From Echinometra lucunter (lineage: Eukaryota > Echinodermata > Echinoidea > Camarodonta > Echinometridae): a stretch of 64,000 nt of DNA. Of this stretch, positions 39,501 through 51,500 are shown piece by piece (positions within the stretch are counted from its first letter, which is position 1; each line of letters opens with the position of its first letter). The stretch spans positions 21,582,916 through 21,646,915 of the forward strand of contig CM057157.1 of NCBI GenBank assembly GCA_029962745.1, written 5' to 3'. The position numbers were made by a program, and so were the translations under genes. Below the pieces are notes generated by a model that had not been told where the DNA came from, ran no database searches, and worked only from the letters and a program-made list of their open reading frames with translations.

Positions 39501-42500
39501 AGAGACTCTTAGAAACATTATATCCTTTGTGGCTTCTCGTGAATTTCCTAAGTATGAATACAAATACATTTTGACAGATGTTACTCAAAAAATAAAGCTC
39601 TCATTGATCAGAATAGAGCATGCTGGGAGCAAAAAGGGAACAAAATCAGTAGTTTAGGACTGAGAGGGCGCTATTTCAAAATCCCATACAAGGGTGCCAG
39701 TTCGCTCTGGCTTTAATATATCCTGAACAAAACACATCTAGTAAATAACAAATAGTTTCATCTTCACCTGGCATCAACTTCCTAAAAGTCTATTAATTTG
39801 AGTATGCATTAAAAAAAAATGCATGTAAAAAATTTCCACATTAACCAATGTTATCTATTTAAAAATTCTTCTTCAAATGCCATCAGTAATGACGTACTAT
39901 GAACGAGTTTTTATTTTTTAGGAAAAAAAGAAGGAAGAAAGACTATAAAACTGAAATTGTCATGTACATGTATGCAAAACATGATTCTTTTTCAAATGAA
40001 TTCAATGAGTTATTCTTTCATCATCTTGATAAGGATTTGTGGAAAGAAAATAAATGTACTCTTTATCACTAATTCCTGACATTCGTAAATACTCATCACA
40101 GCACTTTAATTTGAGTGTACATGTTATCAAAATTAAAAAACTACATTATTCTTCATTTGTCTTAGCCCTGACTTTCTCAGTCCATTATTTACATTGAGAA
40201 TGTACCTTTGGTGCTCAAAGCCAAAACCCTAAACAATAACAAAATGTTATCTATATCAAATCATTCTTTAAATATCCTACTGCTGCAGAGGCATCATTAG
40301 CGATAAAATCTTTTTGTCTGTTTTATCTTTAGTTTTCCCTTTGAAAAGAAATTCAGGGAGATTGACATAGACGGTCACGTGCATGCAAAACATGAAAAAA
40401 AAATCATCAAAGCACTTTAAATGAGTGTACATGTTATCACATAAAATTATTCTTCATTTGTCCTAGCCCTGACTTTCATGGTCTATTATTTACATTGGGA
40501 ATGTACCTTTTGGTGCTCAAAGCCCAAAAGCCCAAACAATAACAAAATGTTATCTATTTCAAAATCATTCTTTAAATATCCTACCGCTGTAAAGGCATTA
40601 TTAGTGATAAAATCTCTTTCTTTGTCTGTTTTGTCTTCTGTCTTCCTTTTGGAAAGAAAGACAGGGTGATTGACACAGACAGTCAGAGAGAAACACATAG
40701 ACAATGTGAAATATAGAGAGGGGACAGAGATGGGGGGGGGGGGAGAGAGGGAGACTTAAAGCATTTCTAATAATTCTTCCACTTTTAGTCCGCACTATGA
40801 GTCCACACCGAGCAGTAAAATTATTTTTCAGTAATTCACAGATGACTGCGCTTCTCTTACAAAGACTCTTTCAATAAATCAGTCCAAAAGGGAGCAACTG
40901 CCATGGCAACTGAACACGCCCACATATACATGACATCATCTTCCGGTCAGAGTGGAAAAGCTCATGATCTTGTGCGCGTTACTTGATGTATGCCAAAATA
41001 TGGGCACTGAAAAAAAGTGACTTTTGACCATGTGAGGAATTTTAGGGCAGACTTTGGTGTTGCTCCATTTAGTAATTCTTTGGTCCACAATGATCCGTTC
41101 CTGGTACTGATAAGAGCAGCTCTACATTAGTGCGGCCTATTTTGGGCCAGGCCGTTCAGTAATTCACTTTACAACTTGGTGTGGATCTGGTCCGGATGAG
41201 GGATTTATTGAAAGGGGTAAAAGACAGAAAGATACAGACAGAAGTAAGAAATGGGAGAGACAGAGGAGGGAGGCGAAAAAGAAAAAAAAAATCTTCACTT
41301 GCACAAAATAAAATATGGGTGGGCAGTTGCTTCTCTGAACATTAATCTAAACAGTTCCGGAGAAAGAAAGAGGGAGAAAAAGAAAGACAGAGAGAGAAGG
41401 AAAGACAGAGAGGGAGAGAAAGAAATGGAAAGAATTAATGGGAGAGATGGGGGGGGGGGGGTAGTAGGCAGAAAAGTGATCTGGATCTGGATAAAGCACA
41501 ATATGCGTGGGTGAGAAGCTCTTAATCTGAACAGTTCTAGAAAGACAAAGAGAGAAAGAGAGAGAGGAAGAGAAAGAGAGAGACAGAGAAAGAGAAAACA
41601 AAAAAGATAGAGACAAAGCAAGAGAGAAAAGAACAGTGATCTTGATACATGGATAAAACACAAGATGTGTGGGCGATAAGCTCTCCCATAAACATTTCCA
41701 GGAATGCTAAAATGGCTGAAGATTTTCATCTAGAATGACGACAATAACAACAAAACGCAGACTAAGCAAATTAAATATCAGTTGGAATTAAGCTTTCATA
41801 TACTACAAAGGGCAAACACGTAACATGTATGGAGAAATCATTTTAAAACAAAATTCAAGTCCAATCTCAAAAAAATCCTAAAAGTAGTCTGGAAAGATCA
41901 TACTACTGATAATTTTGTTTTCCAATCCTATATTCTAACCAAAAAGCTAGCAATCATCACGATTCACCCATTTTCATAAATGTAGGTTTTCAAGAATACT
42001 TGTATGAAACCGAGATAACCTTTATCTACAAGAGTATAAGGAACAAAACAAGTACACAGTACGTAAATTGACGTCAATCTCATTTTGTCATCAGTGACTT
42101 CTCAAACTAATCAAATTAACCCGTTGACTACTGACTTCTTTAATTCCCATAGATTTTATACAGGGGCCATCCGGTTCCAGTAGCCAACAGGTTAAATCCT
42201 AAGGGGATATTAATTTGCAAAAAAAAAAAAAAAAAAAAAAAAATCATGTGTATGAAAAAGGATGCAATCCATGCTAAACCACAATTTGAAAATGAAATAA
42301 TAAAGATAAAAGCTTTCCATGTGTCTGCCATGCAATGAATGATGAGACAACAATTTCTGTGAAACCATCGGCCATCATGCAAACAAATTTCTTCCAGTTT
42401 TAATTGAGTTTGACTATCACCCTTACACGGGGAGCTGTCATTTTTCAGGTTTCCGCTACTGTTGCCAATGCGCACCCCACCCCCCTTCATTTCCTTTGAA

Positions 42501-45500
42501 AGTAGTTACAGGCAGGACATCTGTGTAGTCTACATGGCAGACCCTGGCAGTGACTCTATTTTGAGATGGCATTATCAATCTGACAAAGACACACTATCAG
42601 GAAATATTTATCTTTAATAGTTCAATGGTTTTATAAAACAAATCAAATGTCATTTGCTATGTCATTTTAGTATTTCCGCTACCACCACCGATTCAAGGTG
42701 ACCCCCCCCCCCCCAATTTCCTATGAAAGTCGTAACAAGCAGGACATCTACATAGTCTAGAAGGCAGACCCTAGAATCTAATTGTAGTTGTTGAACTTCT
42801 CAATAGAATAATTAATGTCCATTAAGATACATGTACATGTAGCCAGCTAAGAAATTTCATTTCAGTTCCAGAGCTGTACAAAAGAACACAGCCATTTCAG
42901 TTTCAACGGACTGATGTTGAAGTTTTGGGATGATTTGCTGTAATTTCCTCTCTCAATGAGGGCAGAAAAGGGGTTTATTTCGCTAATCTAATCGTTAGAG
43001 GAGAATGGATACTTCCGGTATGAGTCAGGGAGAAGGGCTTGTGCAACAACCAAACGAGGCTGTCATCAGCAAAACAATGCCAGCCTCAACTTTTTGATTT
43101 TTTGGGTTGGGTGAAAAAAAAAAGAAGAAGAAAGAATGCCAATAAAGAGAAAAGTCAGCATTTATCAAAGCATTATCTCTTATCCTCCCTACATGTATAA
43201 CTCTCTTCCCTTTAGTGAATATGAAATGCCCTCCCTATTTCTCCTAAATTGTAACTACAGACACTCAAATTTCAAAATCTGAACATTGGGCTCATGGCTT
43301 ATACTACATGTACGTAGAGGGAGAGTGAAATTGCATTCAGACCCCCCTTCCCCCTCCCCCCCCCCATGAAAAAACTTTGTCGTAAGCCCTGCCAGGCTAA
43401 TGGAAAAGGGCACTTGCACCTGATTTTAGTCCTTCAAACTGTAAACCCTATGGTGGCCCTGAAGTACGCTCAACAAGAAGTCATATGCGACGTGAATTTC
43501 GCATCGCGAGTCGTGAACTTTGCATCCCAGGTCATGAATTTCGCGCCACGGGTCATGAATTTCACGACCTGCGTTGCGAAATACATGACCTCGGATGTGA
43601 AATTCAGGACCCGTGGCGCGAACTTTGCATCCCAGTCGTGAAATTCACAACCGTGGCACGAAATTCATGACCTGGGATGCGAAGTTCACGACCCGCGATG
43701 TGAAATTCAGGACCTGGGATGCGAAATTCACGTCGCACATGACCTGTTGTCGAGCGTACTTCAGGGCCACCATAAAACCCAGCTACAGATACTAACAAAA
43801 CCAGGTGCTAGCCTACTAAGTAGGCAATCACACATGCTACTATTCAAGAGAAAAGTGTTTGAGAATCTGAGAAGCACTGAACTAAAAAACATTATAGAAT
43901 AACACAAACAAGAGAAAGGAAGGGAGAGAGAGGGACATACAGACATACAGACAGACAGATATTATAAGTGAATGCATCTCTTTTGCGGAAGGACTATTTC
44001 CCTTTAACAAACTGAGGCATGAAATCAACTGAAAAGGAAAGTGAACCCACATGTCCCTCCCATGCTGAATCTTGTCAATCCTAATTGGAAGAGATGTGAG
44101 ATTTTTATCTGCTGATGCTGTGTTTTGCTCGGTTTCCATGGCAATATTTCGACTGGTTGTTCTTCTCGGAAGGTACAGTTAATCCAGTACAATAAATCTT
44201 GTTAGATAACAGGAATTTCATTGATTTTCAACATCCACCTACATGACTTTTGGGGTGTTGCAATTGATTGCAAATAATTGCTTATTTTGAAACAATCATT
44301 CTGATTGGCTCAGGGTCTGCCCTTTTAAGAAGACATGCATGCAACAATGATTGGCCAGTGACAATCAGTTGCAACTTGCAATCGATTGCAACTTTCTTGC
44401 AACACCCCATTTGTCACATATACTGTGTCAGATTATAAAAGAAGACTGTAATATATCTGCTGGCCTATTCAAAGTATGAGAAAGTTGCAAACTTACATGT
44501 ATACACCCAAGAATAACTTTGAAAAAGAGATATAGACGGAAACTTTAAGACCCCCTTTTATAGAGGTGTGAAACTCAATGGTACATGTACATGTAGAATG
44601 GGGGTTTCATAACTGATAGGTCCAAGTTCGAAACCAAGTTGATATGCTAGTGCTCTTTGATAAGGCATTTATTCTAAATTACCTATTCCCTTGAAGAGGA
44701 CTTACAGTGGTCAGGGGGGATGTTTCATAAAGTTGTTCGTAAAGTTGCCCGTGAATTTACGAACAACTTGAATATGAAGTGCCAGAAGGGAGGCCCAAAT
44801 TTTTTCCTGACGTTTTAACAAAGTGTGACTGCATTTCCCATAATCTCATTTAAATTGTAGCGAAAAATATACTTCCTAATAAAAATGTTTGTAAACAAAA
44901 GTAATGTTTATCTACTCCTGCATATTTCACTTGTAGGTGATGCGATTTCTAATGATTGAGAATTCCATTTGGCTTGCCATATTCAAGTCGTTCCTAAAGT
45001 CATTCGTAACTTACGAACAGCTTTATGAAACACCCCCCTGGTCCCTTGGAGAGGACTTACAGTGGTCATGTCACTCTTTGCTTACCTGCAAGCATGTACA
45101 GGTAGATCTTAACAATCAGTTAAAATACATAATTCATAATTGTCATCAGCATCACATCATGGTTGTAAGCTTATTCTTCTGACAATACAGTCCAGTGTAA
45201 ACAAACATGGAGTTAATTATTTCATAAAAACAAAAAATAAATGCTATTAGTCATCCTGCTGTTACCAACAGATAAAAGAAAACATAATATGAACACAAAG
45301 TGGCCTGTTTCAAAGTATTAGAAAGTTATTATACGCCCCCAGAATGAAACAGAAAGAGATACTTGTAAAGGCAGAATTTGTAGGTCTTTTTCAAAAAATG
45401 ACTAAAATCTTCAAACATAAACAGTCCAGAGGAGAGAAAAAAGAAAAGAAATACATGTACGACACTTTCTTTAAAACAACAAAAGGCTGTCATCAAATTA

Positions 45501-48500
45501 TTATCAAAGAAAACATCATTTGTATAGGGAAAAAAAGTCAAATGAAACAGGAAGATAATTGTTATTTTTCATGTGCATGCTTTCTTCCGTGAAGCACTTC
45601 AAATAAACCCTGTAAACTTCCTAACCGTCAGTCTTTCCTTGTGGTTCTATTTCAATTCCATATTCCTCTTCCTCTTACGCATCATTTGGAGAGACATGAC
45701 ATGCATCAATCACTTTCTCATTTCCTTTGTTTAAAATTCTTCATCATTTCCAAAAGTGGTACGTTTTCATGTTCAATGTTACACCAGATTGAAAAGACTT
45801 GAGAAATCAACTTCAGGAAATGTTAAAACCTTATGGTATACCCCATAGAAATCATATTTGGATTATGCAATAAATCCTTGTTATGTTTGCACATCTCAAC
45901 AGGTTAAAGTCCTCTAAACTGCCCTTGTCTTTAAAAAAAATTTAAGTCTCAGTTAGTAATGTTCAGTTGTTCATGTTAATGTGCAATTTTTGTTTGAAGA
46001 GTTGGTATAAATGTTAATCAAATGCATGGTTTTCCCAATCATTAAAAATCATCAAAACTCCTTTATTGAGCACCTGTATATATGTTGAAAGACCACTGTT
46101 CTACGGAGACCTCAATTTTTGTTTCCCTCGAAGAGCACTTCTCAATGAAACATGTATTAAAGGAACCTGTACTTAAAGACCACCTGCTCATAAAGACTGC
46201 CTATCTTTTCTCCCATGGGTGGTCTTTATATACAGGTTTGACTGTATCTTTACTTGACTGTTTGGGGAGGGGGCTGAAAGACAATCTTCAGAAAAGTTTC
46301 CAATGTAAAGATGTGAGATGCCTCAATCCATTTCAAACTTTGTGATTCTTTTTATGTAACAGTGTGTGAGGTGAAAAAGTATCATTTCAGAAACTCCCTA
46401 TTTTCTATGAGTCAGAAATTTATCTGTAAGATTTTCACAAGCTCAGATTGGGCTTATTGGCAAACACGGCTCTCATTTTTCTTTGGTCTTTGTCAACTTT
46501 TTCGGGCCAGTGTCTCTCCCCGTATTGTTAGAATGAAACCGATGCATGAAAGTAGTAGTACATGATTTCTGTAGAGGGTATCTGGCTATCAACCATGCTC
46601 TTGTCAAAGTTTACCTCGATTGTTCAATAACTTCCAGTCAAGACATGTATCTTTTCTTCATTTGGCCTTTAAGTCTAAGGAAGAAAGGATGATCTTGGAG
46701 TTCAAGTCCCTCTCCCCCTGGTCTAAATTATCTTTGTCTTTGTCTTTCATTTGCTTGTTTGCTTGATATTCCACTTGTGGAGAGAAAAAAAACTTTACAG
46801 CATGTTAGTTTTGCTAGAATCTTGCTACAGTGTATACATGTATATCATCTAATTTAAGCAAAGAAATTTGGAGAGATGTGAGGGCTTACCAAAACCACTA
46901 CATAACCTTTAAATTCCCAATCGAGGTTCTTTTCGAGGATAATGTTATTTCATTTTACTGGCCACCCCCACTAACAAACTTCCTCAATAAGTACATTTTT
47001 GGGGAATGCCCTTCTACAGCAGAAATATGAATGAATGGGAAAAGGAAGGAACCATAGGGTAACACGAGATTTCCTCATACAGGCCAGGTCCCAACTAAAA
47101 ACTTTCATTATATTTGTAATTAAAGCTGTAGGTCCTTCTTTGTGACTCTGTGTAAACAAAGGGAAGAGGCTGAATTGAAAATCTAGTGGATAAGTCTCCG
47201 AACTATGAATCACAGAGTGCATGTCTGAATCCTTGGTGTAGCAACTAATGTCCTTTGGCAAGACATTCATCGTCATTTGCCACACTCAACCCAGGTGAGG
47301 TAAATGGGTGCCTGGTAGCAATGATTCCTTAAAATGCTTGAGCTCTGTAATGGTAGCTTGGCTAAAGTAGGGGTAATGATATCACAGGTCCTTGGGAAAG
47401 GCATAGAGAGAATAGATCATGATGCAATATGCACTATACAAGAATGTAATAATGTATAATTATTATCAAATAGACTTGAATTCACAATGGAGGTTTACTT
47501 TAAATCATGATCTAAAGCAAAAAAAATAAGCGAAAATAAGAATAAATAAGCACAGATAAGCATTAGTGGGCATATAAAAGTGCCTTACTGCCTGCCTATT
47601 GGACAAGAAGACATGTGTTATATGCTTTTGGATGTTTAAGCCATAGTATGAATTTAAACCAGGGTGTGAATGTAAAACTTTAATGAATTTGGGCCTAAGT
47701 GCTTTGTTAATTCAATCACTTGCAAAGAGGTAGCTTAAAAGGCCATTCTTTGGTGTTTGAGAAAAAATCTGCCTGATATTAAAATAATGGTATTATATCC
47801 TTGGTGTATCATATGCAATTTCTGATTGATGAGGCTACTGCGGCTCAAGCTCATTTACATAAGGTCACATGATTCAGAATGCAGCAAGGGGAAGGTAAAA
47901 ATTAAAGCAGGTTCCGCACACGTGCCTGATCTTATTAGGTCTGTTTATTTGGTCACATGACTCAGGATGAGGTCATGTGATTTCAACACAGGGCAGCATA
48001 TGATGTTCTTCTAATAAAATTCATAGCTGACAGCTATATGTAGGACTAAATATTGCAATGTAATGTTGCTATTTAGTCCATTAGCACAAAGGGACTTTGG
48101 CGTCTTATCTTTATGTTGTCGTGCGAAAGAACGCGTCCGGAACGCAAAATGGAAAATTATTGAAAATCATATTTTTCAAGTAATGATTGATAATTTCAAG
48201 GGGAGCATGTAGACCTTATAAAATGATATGGGACCTTCTTGTGGCATGATCTTTGCTAAAATTTTATTCCAATATGTCAAAATGGACATTCTGATTTTGC
48301 ATTTTTGTATTTTGCGTTCCAGACGCGTTCTTTCGTACAACGACATAAAAATAAAATACCTTAGGCAGATTACCAACCCACAAGAATAATGCAGATCTGG
48401 CCCCTACAGCCAGCAAGGTTAGCACTAATTTTTCTTTATTTTCCTTTCCAGGGAACCTTTTTTATGATATCTTTCCTACCTGACATGAAAAGAATTATAT

Positions 48501-51500
48501 GTATAAAGCTAACAAATTTAGTTTCAATGTTTCCCAGAGCTTAAGCTTCTATTTAATATAAGCATGTAATCTCTTGTCTTTTGACCTTGAAAAGACTGTT
48601 TACTTTCACCACAGTAATGATATACCCTGTAAAAAAAATTATGTGATTGGTTTTGCTTTCATGCCTACATGGATTTAATGTATGCCTGATCAATAGCATA
48701 GGCCTTTATTCCTTTTGCCTTAATTTGTACACAGAACAGAAACTTGTGTGTGTGTAAAGCAATTCACTCCATCATAACGTAAGCCTGCCTATTTGCCGAT
48801 TCATATGTTGTGCTGCCAGAGCTATACAGTATGTCGAAAGGTGGTAAATACAGGGATCACATTATATGAAAAATAGAAATTGAATGTAGCATCTGAGCTT
48901 GAAGTGCTGTGGTCATCTAGTTTCAAGTTCAGAAATATGATACACCATGTGAAGAAATTAGATGAACTTTTTATTTTCTATTGATGCTTTTCTCATTTTC
49001 TCAATTTTCTTGGAAGTTACACATTTTCTTTATACCCCGTAGTCAAAGTACGGTATGTTATGTAAAAAGCAATTCTTCTGAACATACATTGATTATGGGG
49101 GTTAGAAAATGTGTAACTTTCAAGAAAATTGAGAAAATGTGAAATTTCATGTACAAAGTGAATGGAGAGCTGCTCACATATGATGTCATCAGTGTTGCCA
49201 ATTTGCAGAGCCAAGAGTAATTTACTAGAAAATGTAAATGAGTGTAATTTTCTTATTCTTTGACCGATTTTGCTCATTTCTTTTTTAAAATGCTGTTCAA
49301 ATTTATTTCCTTTTATTGAAACAGTGAAACTTCTAGGGTGGACTTACCCTTTAACCAAGTGCCACTTCCATTCGGTAACTCCACGCTATATTGTATTCCA
49401 TTCATTACAGACCACTTCCAAGACAATGGCATATCTGATTATTAGTATTACAAACAATTTACAAGCCTTGCTCGATCATACACAAGACAAATATAGTAAT
49501 ACGTAACGCGATGCTTTTCCTGTGAAATTATATTCACAATATCACGTTACCTGGTAATGTATGCTAGATACCAAATGACCAAACAGAGTGAAACCTGTAT
49601 AAAAGACCACTCAAGGGAGACAAGAAACATGGTCTTTATAAGCAGGTGGACTTTATGAACAGGTTCCTTTAATACATGTTTCAATGGGAAAAACTATCAT
49701 AGGAAAAAATAAATTGTGGTCTTTATAGACAGGTGGTCTTTCTATACAGGTGGTCTCTAAAGCAGGTTTGATTGTTGAATGAATTGGCCTTCCACACATG
49801 AAGCACTAGCAGTGTTTTGAATCTTTAAATTTATGACAAGTCCTAATCATTTTTTTAGGCCAGAACTCTCCAAAGGATGCCAAAGTCCTCCATCCCACAA
49901 CCTTTGGATGATGATGTCATTTTGACCTACTTCTAGCCTGGAGACTTTAGCACCACATGTTTCTGGTTACCGCCTGCTAGTCTGGGATCAAGACTCTAAT
50001 GGTCCATTCAGACTAGTGTGAATTTATACAAAGTTCTTATCAAGAGAAACACCGTTCAAGGGCAAGTCTGAGCTATCCTGTCCCATGCAGACCATCTCTA
50101 AGATTTTTGTATATCTGATGACTGTATTTCTTCACAAGCCCCTACCAGAAGACCATATCCGAAGTAAACACCCGATTTCAATTTACGTTCATCAAACAAT
50201 ATTTGGTAATGTGTGGGACTGTACCATGGAAGTGCCAATAAACACTAATCATAGAGCAAAAAGAGCACATACACATGGGGAAAATACCTGTCAGCCAATA
50301 ATGTATATTCTTATTTATATGTATATCTTTGTATCTCTAAAGCATACAAGACAATACTTGTCACATATTAGAATGCCTTTATGATAAGCCTCCCCCCCCC
50401 CCCCCAGCTTAAAAGGTTTTCATAGAATACACCATTCACACCAGACATGATTCCCGATTCTTTTCAAGTTTGGTTCAAAATTATGCTAAAACAACTGTTT
50501 ACTACACAAGCACCACACTTTGTCACATACAAAGTTTCCTTATAATTCAAAAAATATAACAACGATTTTGTGAGACTAGGAAAAAAGAGACTTACTGTGT
50601 GTAGCTGTATAATTTTTGTGCGGCTCTACGATTAATTTTTTTTTCGTCTGAAAGAAGGGGTAATTGGTCCAGGGGCACACTAACCTGACTCATGCTTTAA
50701 TTTCATAAACATACAAAGTTTGTTTGGGATCTGACCTTGGTTCTAATTACCAGCCTGCAGACACAATGTCTTGTCACACATACAGAAAACAGAGGGTTCG
50801 CAATACTGGTTCATGGACTACAAGTAACGCCTCATGTGGTGCGTCTTCATCTGCTTGAGTGTGAACAATAGCCCCCTATTTCTGATCCCATGAAATAGCC
50901 CTATCAGGGAATAGTGAGCTAATTCTCAGATGAAGACGCAATTAGTCCGCTCTTTCGCTCGAAAAGCAAGTCACTACTTGGACTTATTTGCAGAATAGCG
51001 CACTAATTTGCAAAATAGTGGGCTATTTTACGATGTGTCCTCATCAGCTCGAGATCAAAGAGCAGGGTTATCCATTCCATCATGCATATGTGCTAATACT
51101 GGGCTATAGCGTGAACTGGATTGCAATATACAGAAATTGAGCTCATGTGGATGCGATTGCACGTGTCAGCGGAGTTAAGGCCAATGCCCAAGATTCCTCA
51201 AGATCGGGCTGAAGAGGACCCACCAACATGAACTAAAATTTTACAGCTATACTTGCACATGTGGAACAGATGATATGCCTGATACTGTAGAAGGAATTGC
51301 ACAACAAGCGCCCTAGAGTGAGGATTGCTCTGTAGTAATCCTGAACCCAAAACTCATACCTAACCCCTTATCCTAAATAAACCTACCTTAAAACCCAATT
51401 GCAACTTTTCACCCATCCATGACTAGAATTATTAAAAGCATAATTTCATCAGCTTTTCTTCTTCATATTGGAAAAATCATATTTCTTTTATTGCTATTCT

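Noticed and set aside
43480..43740. CRISPR-like array
   Set aside because: Regular 21-bp units but no unique spacers, units invert halfway, and the genome is eukaryotic.
43366..43798. Overlapping frames with heptapeptide repeats on both strands
   Set aside because: Explained by the 21-bp period of the palindromic element; openness on both strands argues against coding.
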